A stretch of DNA of 64,000 nt, taken from an uncultured Armatimonadota bacterium. Lineage in GTDB: Bacteria > Armatimonadota > Fimbriimonadia > Fimbriimonadales > Fimbriimonadaceae. Location of the stretch: the NCBI GenBank assembly GCA_903833215.1, contig CAILEM010000080.1, positions 26,890 to 90,889 on the forward strand, written 5' to 3'. Positions 36,076-45,944 of this stretch are shown here, in pieces (position 1 is the stretch's first letter; each line of letters starts with the position of its first letter). The translations under genes and the position numbers were made by a program. Under the pieces are notes generated by a model. It did not search any database. It was not told where the DNA came from and saw nothing but the letters and a program-made list of their open reading frames with translations.

Positions 36076-37667
36076 TGAGCCACCGAAACATCCTTCGATT
36101 TGCGACAGCAGGGAGCGTCGATGACGGCAAGAGCAGCCTTATTGGCCGCCTGTTGTACGACTCCAAGTCGATTCTCGAAGACCAAATGCTTGCGATTGAG
36201 CATGCGAGTCGCCAGCGTGGTTCGGGCGAGGTCGAGCTTGCGTTACTCACTGATGGTTTGCGAGCCGAACGCGAGCAGAACATCACGATTGACGTCGCCT
36301 ACCGCTACTTTGCCACTGCAAATCGTAAGTTCATCATCGCCGATACACCCGGACACCTTCAGTACACGAGGAACATGGTCACGGGCGCGTCCACGGTCGA
36401 CCTATCCGTGATCCTTATTGATGCTAGAAAGGGAGTCCTGAATCAAAGCCGCCGTCACGCCGTGATTTCTTCTCTGCTGGGTATCAAACACCTCGTGGTC
36501 GCCGTAAACAAGATGGACCTCGTCGGCTTTCGTGAGACTACGTTCTGCGAGATTGTTCGCGAATTCGGCGGATTTACTCGAAAGCTCGGCTTCCCGGACG
36601 TCACGTTCATACCCATCTCCGCTTTATTGGGTGATAACATTGTCGAGGCGAGTGCAAACACGCCCTGGTACGACGGTCCCACGCTCCTCCACCATTTGGA
36701 GCAAGTCGATGCGACTAAGATTCTTCCCAGCCACTTAAGACTTCCCGTTCAATACGTCATCCGCCCGCACCAATATTTTCGTGGGTTTGCGGGTCGATTG
36801 GAAAGTGGGTCCGTAAAGGTTGGAGACACTGTTCAGGTCGCGTCATCTGGACTCCAAGCCGTGGTTACAACGATTCGAGTCTCAGGTGTTGAAGCTTCCG
36901 AAGCGGCGGCTGGGCAAAGTGTCGCGATCTCGCTTGACCGTGAGATTGACGTGAGTCGTGGCGACCTATTTCATTCGCCAGCGGAAGTTCCTCCTCATGG
37001 ATCGAGATTTGAGGCTCTCGTTTGCTGGATGCACGAACAACCATTGGAACTGGGCAAGCGCTATGTTGTCCTCCATACGACACGCAGGGTTTCAGCAGTT
37101 GTCGAGGCGGTGGACCACCGCTTGGATATTGATTCGCTGGATTCTCTCGATGCGTCAAGTCTCGGCCTGAACGATGTAGGAAAGATCGTACTCAAGACCG
37201 CGAGTCCGCTATTCTTCGACAGATATTCCGAAGTTCCAGGAACTGGAAGTTTCGTGTTGGTCGACCCCAATACGAATGCTACGGTCGCGGGCGGAATGCT
37301 GCAGGGATTGGCTGATAGAGGTACTGAGACGCATCACTCAGAACATGGTGAGGCGATTTGGCTAGATGGATTTGTAGCGCATACCTCAGAATTAGCGACT
37401 CGCCTTCGCAATTTCGGTTATCCAGTCGTGTTGATCCAGGAGTCAGACGGAGTTTCAGCGGCGGATCTAGACGAGTGGGTCCCGCGTCTGCAGCACCAGG
37501 GTTTCAACGTATTGATCGCAGGCTTTGAGTCCTCTTCGGACTCAAATATCGTCATCAGGCTTGCTTCCGTTTCGAATGTCGAAGCCGCGATTGAGGAAAT
37601 TCTGAACCGCTTCCGTGTAGGGGCGAGGCGTGCCTCGCTTACCCAAAGTTTGGGGCCACAACGGTAG
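36075..37667 (+). CDS. cysN: Sulfate adenylyltransferase subunit 1 (GTPase)
   Basis: The 530-aa protein has the GTPase motifs GSVDDGKS (13-20), DTPGH (90-94) and NKMD (145-148), then EF-Tu-like beta barrels. GTP hydrolysis drives APS formation by CysD. No APS-kinase domain (CysC) is fused; the ~90 residues after the barrels look like a remnant. Its last residues (VGARRASLTQSLGPQR) and its stop codon come from a MITE-like hairpin that begins at 37615. Confidence 0.95.
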   Translation: MSHRNILRFATAGSVDDGKSSLIGRLLYDSKSILEDQMLAIEHASRQRGSGEVELALLTDGLRAEREQNITIDVAYRYFATANRKFIIADTPGHLQYTRNMVTGASTVDLSVILIDARKGVLNQSRRHAVISSLLGIKHLVVAVNKMDLVGFRETTFCEIVREFGGFTRKLGFPDVTFIPISALLGDNIVEASANTPWYDGPTLLHHLEQVDATKILPSHLRLPVQYVIRPHQYFRGFAGRLESGSVKVGDTVQVASSGLQAVVTTIRVSGVEASEAAAGQSVAISLDREIDVSRGDLFHSPAEVPPHGSRFEALVCWMHEQPLELGKRYVVLHTTRRVSAVVEAVDHRLDIDSLDSLDASSLGLNDVGKIVLKTASPLFFDRYSEVPGTGSFVLVDPNTNATVAGGMLQGLADRGTETHHSEHGEAIWLDGFVAHTSELATRLRNFGYPVVLIQESDGVSAADLDEWVPRLQHQGFNVLIAGFESSSDSNIVIRLASVSNVEAAIEEILNRFRVGARRASLTQSLGPQR

Positions 37668-37697
37668 CAAAAAGCGAGGCACGCCTCCCCTCTACAC
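37615..37697. mobile_element. MITE-like hairpin A, overlapping the cysN stop
   Basis: Inverted arms of 26 bases (left GTGTAGGGGCGAGGCGTGCC..., right ending ...CCCCTCTACAC) differ at about two positions. The centre has a small hairpin (CCCAAAGTTTGGG). The TAG stop of cysN lies inside. Its terminal sequence resembles that of element B at 45945. No transposase is present, so it would be mobilised in trans. Confidence 0.7.
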
Positions 37698-37797
37698 ATG
37701 CATCACTCTATTTATGTCGCTCATCACGATCACCTAACTCGCCTTCCGGTTTTCGATCATTAGGCCAGACCACCTTCAATCAGTCGTTTTTTCGGAA

Positions 37798-37816
37798 TTG
37801 TCTAGCGCGTTGATAG
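37798..37816 (+). promoter_or_regulatory. Upstream element of cysH shared with cysD
   Basis: TTGTCT followed by AGCGCGTTGATAG. The 11 bases CGCGTTGATAG are identical to those in the cysD promoter. The -10 is unclear. Confidence 0.4.
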
Positions 37817-37868
37817 GGATTAGGGTGTTTAAGGTTATCCCCGTAAATATCTGGGCTACCTTATACGT

Positions 37869-37904
37869 GCGGCGAGGTCCGGAAGGGCTCCCCGGACCCG
37901 CTGC
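37869..37904 (+). promoter_or_regulatory. Strong leader hairpin directly before cysH
   Basis: GCGGCG-A-GGTCCGG, a 9-nt loop, CCGGACC-CGCTGC: 13 pairs with one bulged A and one wobble, ending 17 nt before ATG 37922. There is no T-run, so it is not a terminator. It may regulate translation of cysH. Confidence 0.5.
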
Positions 37905-37921
37905 ACTTGGATCCACTTGCC

Positions 37922-38644
37922 ATGGCCATTTCACCTTCCTTCTCGATAGATGAACTGCAGAAGCAGTTCGAAACAGCCTCGTACGACACGATCCTGAAAT
38001 GGGTCGCTGCCGAGTACGGATCAGCCTTTTCGCTTGCCTGTAGCTTTGGCGCCGAAGATGTCGTGCTTCTCGATGCGCTCTTGAAGATCGATCCAAACGC
38101 GAGAGTCTTCGTCCTCGATACGGGGCGTCTTCACCAGGAAACGTACGAAGTCATGGAGCGCTTCCGTGGGCGCTACGGGGTGGCTTTTGAGGTCTACAGC
38201 CCTGACACTGTTTCGCTCCAGAATTTGCTCCGGGCGAAGGGACCGAGCTCCTTTTACGAATCCATCGACAACCGCAAGGAATGCTGCGGCATCCGAAAGG
38301 TTGAACCCCTCAAGCGAGCGTTAGCTGGCCAGAAGGCGTGGATAACCGGACTAAGAAGAGAACAAGCTGTCACTCGTCTTGCCTTGCCCAAAGCTGAGAT
38401 TGACCTTAGCCATGGCGGAATCTTGAAGCTGAACCCTCTTGCCGACTGGACCGAAGCACGAGTGTGGCAATACATCCGCACCAACGACGTGCCGTACAAC
38501 GCATTGCACGACAAAGGGTTCCCAAGCATCGGTTGTGTGCCTTGTACGAGGGCAGTTTTGCCCGGAGAAGATTTGCGAGCGGGTCGTTGGTGGTGGGAAG
38601 CACCCGAACACAAAGAGTGCGGACTGCACACGAAGAGAAAATGA
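37922..38644 (+). CDS. cysH: APS reductase, 4Fe-4S type
   Basis: ATG 37922 (MAISPSFS) is chosen over TTG 37907, giving 240 residues. SFGAEDVVLLD is the PP-type ATP-binding loop. Cys121-Cys122 (KECCGIRKVEPL) and Cys205-x-x-Cys208 (IGCVPCTR) are the four ligands of an iron-sulfur cluster, and Cys233 in ECGLH is the catalytic Cys. These mark an adenylyl-sulfate reductase rather than a PAPS reductase, consistent with no APS kinase in this cluster. Thioredoxin donates electrons. ATGA overlap with the next gene. Confidence 0.94.
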   Translation: MAISPSFSIDELQKQFETASYDTILKWVAAEYGSAFSLACSFGAEDVVLLDALLKIDPNARVFVLDTGRLHQETYEVMERFRGRYGVAFEVYSPDTVSLQNLLRAKGPSSFYESIDNRKECCGIRKVEPLKRALAGQKAWITGLRREQAVTRLALPKAEIDLSHGGILKLNPLADWTEARVWQYIRTNDVPYNALHDKGFPSIGCVPCTRAVLPGEDLRAGRWWWEAPEHKECGLHTKRK

Positions 38645-40245
38645 ACGAAAACGAGAGAATAAAGAAGGAAAAGGACGGCCTCGATGTATTCGAAGACATC
38701 CTTCGATATGCGAAGTCAGGCTTCGGAAGCATCAATCCCGATGATTTCACGCGGATGCGATGGTACGGGCTCTACCAACAAAAGCCAAACGAGGGCCACT
38801 TCATGCTTCGCATCAAGGTGCCCGGTGGCGAACTCAGTGCCGAGCAGCTTAAGACCGTCGGCGAGATCACAAAGCTATATGCTCGCGATATCACGGATAT
38901 CACCACTCGCCAGAATTTCCAATTCCATTGGTTGACGATTGAGGACTTGCCTGACATCTTCGACCGCCTTGCACGCGTAGGTGTCAGCACCGCAGGAGCG
39001 TGCGGGGATATCTTCAGGAACGTTACCGGCTGCCCAGTTGCCGGCATCGATCCCAACGAGGTTTTTGATTCACGCTCGCTGATCAATGAGATCAACGCCT
39101 TCTTCCTCACCAACAAGGATTATTCGGACCTTCCTCGTAAGTTCAAAACGTCGATCGCTGGGTGTCCGCTCCACTGCTCGCAACCCGAAATCAACGATAT
39201 TGGTGCGACGGCGGTAAAGCGGTTGCGGGCCAACGGAGATGAGGAAATTGGGTTCCAAGTTCGCGTCGGTGGCGGTCTCTCCGCCCGGCCCTTCTTTGCC
39301 AAACCGCTCAACATGTTTGTTCCGCAAGATCGGTTATTAAGTATTTTCGCGGGGGTGACCGGCATTTTCCGCGACTATGGCAACCGCGAGAATCGTAAGA
39401 AAGCGCGCCTCAAATTCTTGATCGACGACTGGGGCATTGAGCGATTTGAGGAAGAGCTTCGGGGCAGACTCGATTGGAAGCCAGATGCAGGTGAAGACTG
39501 GCCACAGCCACGAAAGAACTTCCGAGATCACCTCGGCGTCCATGCCCAGCGCCAGGAAGGTTTGTATTGGATCGGGGCGTGTGTTCTCAGCGGACGATTG
39601 AATGCGAATCAGGTTCTTGAGGCGGCCAGGATTGCTCGCGAGTACGGCTCAGGTTCGGTACGAACCACCAACCAGCAAAACATCCTCTTCCCTGGAATTG
39701 AGCAAGCCAATGTTGATCTCGTTCAGCGTGCACTTGTCGACGCTGGATTTGCGATCGAAGTATCGCCATTCCGTCGGGCCGCGGTGGCCTGCACTGGCAA
39801 CGAGTTCTGCAACCTTGCACTGACTGAAACCAAGAAGCTCATTGTCGAAATCGTGGAGCACCTTGAGAAGACCGTTTCCGTGGATGAGCCGATTCGAATC
39901 AACTTGAACGGATGCCCAAACTCTTGCGGCCAGCATCATATCGGAGCCATCGGTCTGCAAGGTTGCGTGGTTAAGCAGGGCAAGGGAGTAACGGTTGATG
40001 GATACGATGTCTCTCTTGGTGGTCGCCTTGGCCAAGACTCACGTTTCGTTCGACCGATTTGGCGCAAGGTGCCTGCCACCAACGTCAAATTCGCACTCGA
40101 AAACCTCATCAACGGCTATGTGGAAAAGCGGGACGAAGAAGAGGATTTCAGTGACTTTGTCGATCGCCATTCCGACGAGGATTTGGCGGCGCTGATGAAG
40201 ACGACGTTTGCCGAGGACGCGGCGTTGGCCGCGGCTGAGGTGTAG
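38641..40245 (+). CDS. sir: Sulfite reductase, ferredoxin-dependent siroheme type
   Basis: ATG 38641 overlaps the cysH stop (ATGA); the track start is a shadow of cysH. The 534-aa protein has the siroheme/4Fe-4S ligands Cys384/Cys390 (CTGNEFC) and Cys425/Cys429 (NGCPNSC). The two ferredoxin-like halves and SIAGCPLHCSQPEINDIG fit the sulfite/nitrite reductase family. Genes around it make APS, sulfite and siroheme, so sulfite is the likely substrate, though nitrite reductase cannot be excluded from the sequence alone. Confidence 0.9.
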   Translation: MNENERIKKEKDGLDVFEDILRYAKSGFGSINPDDFTRMRWYGLYQQKPNEGHFMLRIKVPGGELSAEQLKTVGEITKLYARDITDITTRQNFQFHWLTIEDLPDIFDRLARVGVSTAGACGDIFRNVTGCPVAGIDPNEVFDSRSLINEINAFFLTNKDYSDLPRKFKTSIAGCPLHCSQPEINDIGATAVKRLRANGDEEIGFQVRVGGGLSARPFFAKPLNMFVPQDRLLSIFAGVTGIFRDYGNRENRKKARLKFLIDDWGIERFEEELRGRLDWKPDAGEDWPQPRKNFRDHLGVHAQRQEGLYWIGACVLSGRLNANQVLEAARIAREYGSGSVRTTNQQNILFPGIEQANVDLVQRALVDAGFAIEVSPFRRAAVACTGNEFCNLALTETKKLIVEIVEHLEKTVSVDEPIRINLNGCPNSCGQHHIGAIGLQGCVVKQGKGVTVDGYDVSLGGRLGQDSRFVRPIWRKVPATNVKFALENLINGYVEKRDEEEDFSDFVDRHSDEDLAALMKTTFAEDAALAAAEV

Positions 40246-40248
40246 GGA

Positions 40249-41697
40249 ATGCCATACACACTCTATCATCCTGTCTACTTGCACTTAGGGGGTCGTCCCG
40301 TCCTCATTGTCGGCGGCGGCGTGGTGGCGATTGAAAAGCTGAACTCGTTGATTCCGAGCGGGGCCAAGATTACCGTCGTTTCTCCGGAAGTGCGGTCCGA
40401 GGTCCTAGAATGGCACCAAGCCGGCGTCATTTCCTGGGTTCAACGGGAGTTTCAACCTTCTGATATCGAAACCGCGTACATGATCATCGCCGCCACTTCC
40501 AACCCCAATGTGAACGCTTGGGTGTACCAGTTGGGCAATCAAGCCTTAAAGCTCACCAACTCGGTCGATGACCCTGTGAACTGCAATTTCATCATGGCCG
40601 CCATTGCGAAGAGCGGCCCGATGCAGGTTGCGATCTCATCAGCCGGATGCAGTCCGGCGCTGGCTCAACGTGTTCGTAACCGGATTGAGAGCGAAATTCT
40701 CACCGAGAATGTTGGTGTGTTGGCCGAATACCTCGGGGCTCGAAGGCCAGACGTCAAGCATACGCTGCCGAACTACAAGGCGCGTCAAGCGTTTTGGGAG
40801 CAAGTCATCGACTCAAATGTGCCGCACCTCCTCGCCAGTCAAGGTGAGCAGGCTGCCGACAGCCTGTTTCACTCGCTGTTGAGGCGCGCCGTCATGGCCG
40901 CGAATGAGCCTCCTTCGGTGGACCCTCTCAAGGTCTATCTTGTCGGCGCTGGTCCCGGCGATCCTGGGCTCATCACTGTTCGAGCCGTCGAAATCCTCCG
41001 CAAAGCCGATGTCGTTTTGTACGACCGCCTGGTCAATCCTTTGCTGTTAGCTTACGCGCCTCCCGCGGCGGAGTGTGTTTATGTCGGCAAGGAAGTTGGC
41101 GCCCGAGGCAAAGTGCGGCAAGACGATATTCACCGCCAGTTGATCCAATACGCCCAGAGCGGCAAAATCGTCGTACGCCTCAAGGGTGGCGACCCGTTCG
41201 TATTCGGTCGAGGTGGGGAAGAGGCGTTGGCGCTTGCCGAAGCCGGAATCAGCTTCGAAGTCGTCCCCGGCATCAGCAGTTCCATCGCTGCCGCTGCCGC
41301 TGCGAATATTCCCGTAACCCATCGCGGGTTATCGACTGCGTTCGCCGTTTTCGCCGGTCAAGAAGCCGAAGATAGCACCGGCGAACGAATGGCCTGGAAA
41401 GCTGCGGCTGCGATCCCAACTGCGGTGTTCCTGATGGGTGTCGAGCGCCTTCCCACCATAGTAGCCAAGCTCATCGAGCACGGACGAGACCCCGAAACGC
41501 CCATCGCGATTGTGTCGAACGGCACGTTGCCAACCCAACGCGTTGTCGTCGGAACGCTCTCAACCATCGTCAATCTCGCCACTGGCGTTCATCCCCCAGC
41601 TGCTATTGTCGTCGGCGAAGTCGTCCGCGTGCGAGAGCAACTGGAAGCCTTCTGCTCAATCGACCGAACTCTTCGAGAACGGGCAATTGCCTGTTGA
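40249..41697 (+). CDS. cysG: Siroheme synthase: precorrin-2 dehydrogenase plus uroporphyrinogen-III methyltransferase
   Basis: The 482-aa fusion begins with a Rossmann domain (VLIVGGGVVAIEKLNSL) and the Met8-like dehydrogenase/chelatase region. From ~225 it has the SUMT methyltransferase: VYLVGAGPGDPGLITVRAVEIL, VVLYDRLV, VRLKGGDPFVFGRGGEE and VVPGISS. It makes siroheme for the preceding Sir. Only 3 nt separate it from sir. The order dehydrogenase-SUMT matches CysG. Confidence 0.95.
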   Translation: MPYTLYHPVYLHLGGRPVLIVGGGVVAIEKLNSLIPSGAKITVVSPEVRSEVLEWHQAGVISWVQREFQPSDIETAYMIIAATSNPNVNAWVYQLGNQALKLTNSVDDPVNCNFIMAAIAKSGPMQVAISSAGCSPALAQRVRNRIESEILTENVGVLAEYLGARRPDVKHTLPNYKARQAFWEQVIDSNVPHLLASQGEQAADSLFHSLLRRAVMAANEPPSVDPLKVYLVGAGPGDPGLITVRAVEILRKADVVLYDRLVNPLLLAYAPPAAECVYVGKEVGARGKVRQDDIHRQLIQYAQSGKIVVRLKGGDPFVFGRGGEEALALAEAGISFEVVPGISSSIAAAAAANIPVTHRGLSTAFAVFAGQEAEDSTGERMAWKAAAAIPTAVFLMGVERLPTIVAKLIEHGRDPETPIAIVSNGTLPTQRVVVGTLSTIVNLATGVHPPAAIVVGEVVRVREQLEAFCSIDRTLRERAIAC

Positions 41698-42001
41698 GGG
41701 AGAGCACGATGTCGAGTAGAGCATCACGCGGAGGACGCTAAGGAGACGCAAGAGGGGAGAGGGGCCAGAACGATGTTCAGTTCTGTTCCTTTGCACCCAT
41801 CCGCGGACTTTGCGAGAGATATTCCCCTTCTGCGGACGTGATTCAATGGCTTAATGCATTTACGGGTCGCATTTCGACTTAACACCTCAGCCTGTGACTC
41901 GGTGTGGTCACAATGCGGAGGCATCACTATACACAGTCGATTCGTCATATACGGCGAACGTCGACTGGCGAATATCGGTCACACTTTGGCTCCGACTGCC
42001 T
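41698..42001. other. Intergenic stretch, nothing recognised
   Basis: About 300 bases follow the sulfate operon. The track start of the next gene (41894) runs into here, but those 36 codons lack protein character. No hairpin with a T-run was seen. Confidence 0.4.
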
Positions 42002-43420
42002 ATGGAAGCGATTAGCGTATTTGATATCTTCAAGATCGGGGTTGGGCCTTCGAGTTCGCACACGATGGGGCCCTGGCGGGCGGCTCAGCAGTTTCTGTCG
42101 ACCTGCGATCGAAAGGGGATTCTTAGTGCCGTTGCCCAGGTTCGAGTGGACCTATTCGGCTCGCTAGCCAAGACGGGCAAGGGGCATGGAACCGATATTG
42201 CGATCCTTCTTGGACTCAGCGGAGAAGACCCGGTGACCTGCGTCACGACGTCGATCCATCAGCGGATTGAGGCGATTACGACTGCCTGCAGCCTGGCTCT
42301 CGGAGGAACACGATCAATTCGATTCGATCCGGCAACTGGCATCGTGTTCCATCGAGACACCGTCCTGCCTTTCCACCCAAACGGGCTGTCTTTCACCGCT
42401 GTACTCTATGACGGTGCCAAACATTGCGAGACGTATTACTCGGTGGGCGGAGGTTTTGTCGTCCAAGAGGCTCAGGACTCGGATCGGCATGAGATCACCA
42501 AACTGCCGTTCCCAATTGAGCATGCCTCTCAACTCGTGGGTTACTGCCATGACCAAGGGGAACCGGTTCCTCGCATCGTTTGGAAGAACGAGATGGTCTG
42601 GCGGTCCGACCTCGAAATTCGGGCTGGAATCGAACGGCTTTGGCAGGAGATGCTCCATTGCGTCTATCGCGGTTGTCATACCGACGGTGAGTTGCCCGGT
42701 GGCTTGAGTGTGGTGCGCCGTGCGGCCCACATGAACCGAAAACTGCTTGGCGACGCCTCCTACAACTCGCTCGAAACTTGGCTGGAAGCAATTCGATGCA
42801 GCGGAAGAGACTTCCAGGTGATCTCACGCTGGGTCAGTTGCTTCGCGCTGGCGGTCAACGAGGAGAACGCCTCATTTGGTCGCGTGGTTACCGCTCCTAC
42901 CAACGGTGCCGCAGGTGTCATTCCCGCTGTAATGCTCTATTACTACTTGTTCTGTGATGGCGACCAACGAGGGATTGAGGACTTCATCCTGACCGCGGGC
43001 GAGATCGGAAGTCTCTTCAAGAAAGGTGCCACGATCAGTGCGGCGATGGGAGGCTGCCAAGCGGAAATTGGAGTCTCCTCCGCAATGGCTGCAGCAGGGC
43101 TGACGCAGTGCCTTGGCGGAACGATTGACCAAGTCCTCATGGCCTCGGAAATCGCGATGGAACACCACCTTGGCCTAACTTGCGATCCGATCGGGGGGCT
43201 CGTTCAGATTCCTTGTATCGAGCGAAACACGATGGGCGCAATCAAGGCGATCACCGCCGCGAACATCGCGATGGACAGCGATCCAAGTTCGGCAAGGGTC
43301 AGCCTCGATGGTGTGATCAAGTCGATGTGGGAGACGGCGCTCGACATGAATGCCAAGTACAAAGAGACCGCAGAAGGTGGCTTGGCTCTATACATTCCTG
43401 TCAACGTCAGCGAGTGCTAA
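42002..43420 (+). CDS. sdaA: L-serine ammonia-lyase, 4Fe-4S type
   Basis: ATG 42002 ([24 protein letters not shown]) is the conserved N-terminus of single-chain serine dehydratases, 472 residues. The C-terminal alpha domain has [17 protein letters not shown] and [16 protein letters not shown], which hold the cluster cysteines. It converts L-serine to pyruvate and ammonia. It converges with the Zn-ribbon gene with a 4-nt overlap. Confidence 0.95.
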   Translation: MEAISVFDIFKIGVGPSSSHTMGPWRAAQQFLSTCDRKGILSAVAQVRVDLFGSLAKTGKGHGTDIAILLGLSGEDPVTCVTTSIHQRIEAITTACSLALGGTRSIRFDPATGIVFHRDTVLPFHPNGLSFTAVLYDGAKHCETYYSVGGGFVVQEAQDSDRHEITKLPFPIEHASQLVGYCHDQGEPVPRIVWKNEMVWRSDLEIRAGIERLWQEMLHCVYRGCHTDGELPGGLSVVRRAAHMNRKLLGDASYNSLETWLEAIRCSGRDFQVISRWVSCFALAVNEENASFGRVVTAPTNGAAGVIPAVMLYYYLFCDGDQRGIEDFILTAGEIGSLFKKGATISAAMGGCQAEIGVSSAMAAAGLTQCLGGTIDQVLMASEIAMEHHLGLTCDPIGGLVQIPCIERNTMGAIKAITAANIAMDSDPSSARVSLDGVIKSMWETALDMNAKYKETAEGGLALYIPVNVSEC

Positions 43421-43893
43421 CGCGGCTTTTTGCGCCGTCGCCCGTTGATCCTGGCAATAAGCATCGCTAGCACACCTAGCCCGCAGAGTCCGCCGCCTGC
43501 CATCTGCGCCCACGACATGTAATCGTCCCCGCGCATCGCATTCTTGCCTTGCATTTCGTAAATCTGGTCGTACCAAGGCTTGATATATTCGACACCGGGC
43601 CACCCGTTCTCGCGAACCTGAGTGATGGCGAAGGTAGCGCCGATGATTAACAGTCCGAAAATAAAGAATGACCTGCCGATTCCCGCTTGAACGCCGCGCT
43701 GATCCGCTGTAGGTCGGCCATCCCGTGAGTCACCACAGCGGTAGCAAAAGCCCTCGTTCTCATAGAACATGTGGGGGCAGGAATAGATTGGAGGACGAAA
43801 TGTTGTCGGTCGATTATCTGTTCCGCAGTACGGACAGAACATCCAGCCAGATTCAAGCTTCGAACGACATTGTTTTGAGACGCAGGCAGCCAT
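43417..43893 (-). CDS. Zinc-ribbon membrane protein
   Basis: The 158-aa protein has two zinc-binding knuckle pairs (FCPYCG ahead of RPPIYSC and FCYRCGD) in the first 60 residues. Two hydrophobic helices follow ([16 protein letters not shown] and [15 protein letters not shown]), and the C-terminus is basic (RRRKKPR). Likely inner-membrane, function unknown. Confidence 0.7.
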   Translation of the reverse strand: MAACVSKQCRSKLESGWMFCPYCGTDNRPTTFRPPIYSCPHMFYENEGFCYRCGDSRDGRPTADQRGVQAGIGRSFFIFGLLIIGATFAITQVRENGWPGVEYIKPWYDQIYEMQGKNAMRGDDYMSWAQMAGGGLCGLGVLAMLIARINGRRRKKPR

Positions 43894-44008
43894 TGACTTC
43901 GTTGTTCTGAGGGCTCACACCATCCAGAGGACACAGCATAAAGAGATGGGCGTCATTATGCTAGGCACTTAGCAACATCCTCAAGAAATCCAGGTGTTTT
44001 TCCGTGGA

Positions 44009-45091
44009 CTAGATCCCCTTCATCACCCTGGGCGTGAAATCGGTGTCGGGGCGAACCCGCCGGCAATAGGCGGCCATTAGCTTCGCACAATTCTCGACAT
44101 CGGTCAATGAAAGCAACTCACAGGGAGTGTGCATGTAGCGCAGAGGGACACCTAGAATTCCAACTGCCATCCCGCCGCGATTGATCTGCATCGCATTTCC
44201 GTCGGTTCCTGTTCCACCCGGAGCGACATCAACCTGATAAGGAATCTCGTCTGCTTTGGCTGCTTCGCAGACCATCCTGAAGACGATCGGATTGGCGTTG
44301 GCTCCGCGCATCACGGAAGGGCCCTTTCCAATGTCCAAGGTGCCATATCGTGTCTTGCTCACAGTCGGGTAGTCGATGGCGTGGTTCACATCAACGGCTA
44401 ACCCGGTTTGGGGTGCGATGCTAAAGCTTGAGGTTCTCGCGCCGCGGAGTCCAATTTCTTCCTGAACGGTCGCAACCGCGTAGACGCCGACATTGGGATC
44501 AAGCCCGCCATCGGTTTTGAGGAGGCGCAACGCTTCGGCCACGATGAAGCTACCGATCTTATTATCGAAGCCGCGTGCTGTGGCGCGATCGCCCATCAGC
44601 TTCTCAAATTCGTACTGGAACGTCACCACATCGCCAAGCCGAATGAACTCCTCAACTTCTGCTCGAGTGGCTGCGCCAACGTCGATCCAAAGATCGCGCA
44701 ACTCAGGCTTCTTCTTTCTCTCGTCGTCGTCGAGTAGGTGAACCGCCTTTCTGCCGATGATGCCTGGCACTCGCTTGGTACCGTGAATCCACACTCTTTG
44801 CCCGACGGGAATCACGCTGTCGTGACCGCCGATTCCACTGAAATAGATCAGACCGTCGTCACTGATGTAGTGGATGATAAATCCGATTTCATCCATGTGC
44901 CCAGCGAGCATGACCTTCATCTCGGCCTTGGGGTTTAGGATCGCAGCAACGTTCCCGTGAACGTCGGTGGTGATCTCATCTGAAAAAGCACTTGTGTACG
45001 CTCGATACACTTCTGCAGCATATTCCTCATATCCAGAAGGACTCGGGGTGTTAACTAGTTCCTTGAGGAAAGTGAGGGATTCGTCACGCAT
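44009..45091 (-). CDS. M42-family metallo-aminopeptidase
   Basis: The 360-aa protein begins LTFLKELVNTPSPSGYEE and has the M42 ligands and catalytic residues: His and Asp in AGHMDEIGF, Asp in GFDNKIGS, Glu pair in VQEEIGLRG, Asp in AVDVNHAID, and His in RYMHTPCE. M42 enzymes form large hollow complexes that trim peptides in the cytosol, usually with Zn or Co. ATG 45091 lies 7 nt after TATATT, so it may be leaderless. Confidence 0.93.
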   Translation of the reverse strand: MRDESLTFLKELVNTPSPSGYEEYAAEVYRAYTSAFSDEITTDVHGNVAAILNPKAEMKVMLAGHMDEIGFIIHYISDDGLIYFSGIGGHDSVIPVGQRVWIHGTKRVPGIIGRKAVHLLDDDERKKKPELRDLWIDVGAATRAEVEEFIRLGDVVTFQYEFEKLMGDRATARGFDNKIGSFIVAEALRLLKTDGGLDPNVGVYAVATVQEEIGLRGARTSSFSIAPQTGLAVDVNHAIDYPTVSKTRYGTLDIGKGPSVMRGANANPIVFRMVCEAAKADEIPYQVDVAPGGTGTDGNAMQINRGGMAVGILGVPLRYMHTPCELLSLTDVENCAKLMAAYCRRVRPDTDFTPRVMKGI

Positions 45092-45186
45092 GCCGTCAAA
45101 TATAGCAGGTTCTCGCCATCAGTGTCATCTTCTTGCTGTAAATCAATAACTTGAATTTCGCGTGAACGAAACAATGATGATCAGCT

Positions 45187-45909
45187 TCAAGCAAGCAGTT
45201 CTGAAATTTGCCTAATAATTCGGTCCGGCTTATACGGGGATTCCGGGGGCAGACCTCGACTCAAGTGGTCATTCCAAATTCCCTTGATCCCGTGCCTCTG
45301 CGGGGCCGCGACTTCCCACTCAAGATTATCACCCACCATCCAGGTTTCATGTGGCTCGACACCCAGCGTCGTCATCGCGTAGGTGTAGGCCCTTGATTCT
45401 GGCTTGCCAAAGCCCATTTCGCCCTCAATTTGGATGAGGTCGAAGCGATGGGCCAAGTCAAAACCCTCGACTTTCTTTCTCTGGACGTCCGCGGCCCCGT
45501 TCGTCACCAAAGCAAGCCTCACGTTTCTTCGTCTCAACTCATCGATCGTTTCAAGGGCACCTGGAAAGAACCGCGCTTGCGCGTCGCGGTGGTTGCTGAA
45601 CTCGGTGGCAAATTCTTTCGCTACTTCAGGAGTTAATGCAGGCGCAAACTCCCTCCATGCCGCGAAGATTTCTGAAACGATGAGAATCCGCGAGTCGAGC
45701 AGATTGAATCTCCAGGCTTTGTGCCGAACTTCATCCGCCCAGAACTCGACAAAAGCACGTTCAATTTCACATCCCGCTTTCTCCGGGGTCATCGAACCCA
45801 ATTCGGCCTTGTATTTCTCAGCGACGAGCGTCAGCGACTGTTGCCGGCTACCGAAAGAAAGAATCGTGTCGTCGAGGTCAAATAGGATCGCGGCGGGCAA
45901 AACTTCCAC
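45187..45909 (-). CDS. HAD-superfamily hydrolase
   Basis: GTG 45909 (MEVLPAAILFDLDDT) lies 6 nt after TAACCT and gives 240 residues; the track's TTG 45915 is 6 nt earlier. The four HAD motifs are present: DLDDTI, LVTNGA, the Lys in GKPESRAY, and GDNLEWEVAA. A helical cap follows the first motif, as in HAD-IA. It is probably a small-molecule phosphatase; the substrate is unknown. Confidence 0.88.
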   Translation of the reverse strand: MEVLPAAILFDLDDTILSFGSRQQSLTLVAEKYKAELGSMTPEKAGCEIERAFVEFWADEVRHKAWRFNLLDSRILIVSEIFAAWREFAPALTPEVAKEFATEFSNHRDAQARFFPGALETIDELRRRNVRLALVTNGAADVQRKKVEGFDLAHRFDLIQIEGEMGFGKPESRAYTYAMTTLGVEPHETWMVGDNLEWEVAAPQRHGIKGIWNDHLSRGLPPESPYKPDRIIRQISELLA

Positions 45910-45944
45910 CCCCAAAGGTTAGCATGAACACAACTCCGGTCACT

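Noticed and set aside
37869-37904. Small SRP RNA, because of GGTCCGGAAGGG
   Set aside because: The SRP tetraloop and asymmetric loop are not conserved, and the hairpin is directly before cysH.
41894-42001. 36-codon extension of serine dehydratase
   Set aside because: Family N-terminus begins at [13 protein letters not shown].
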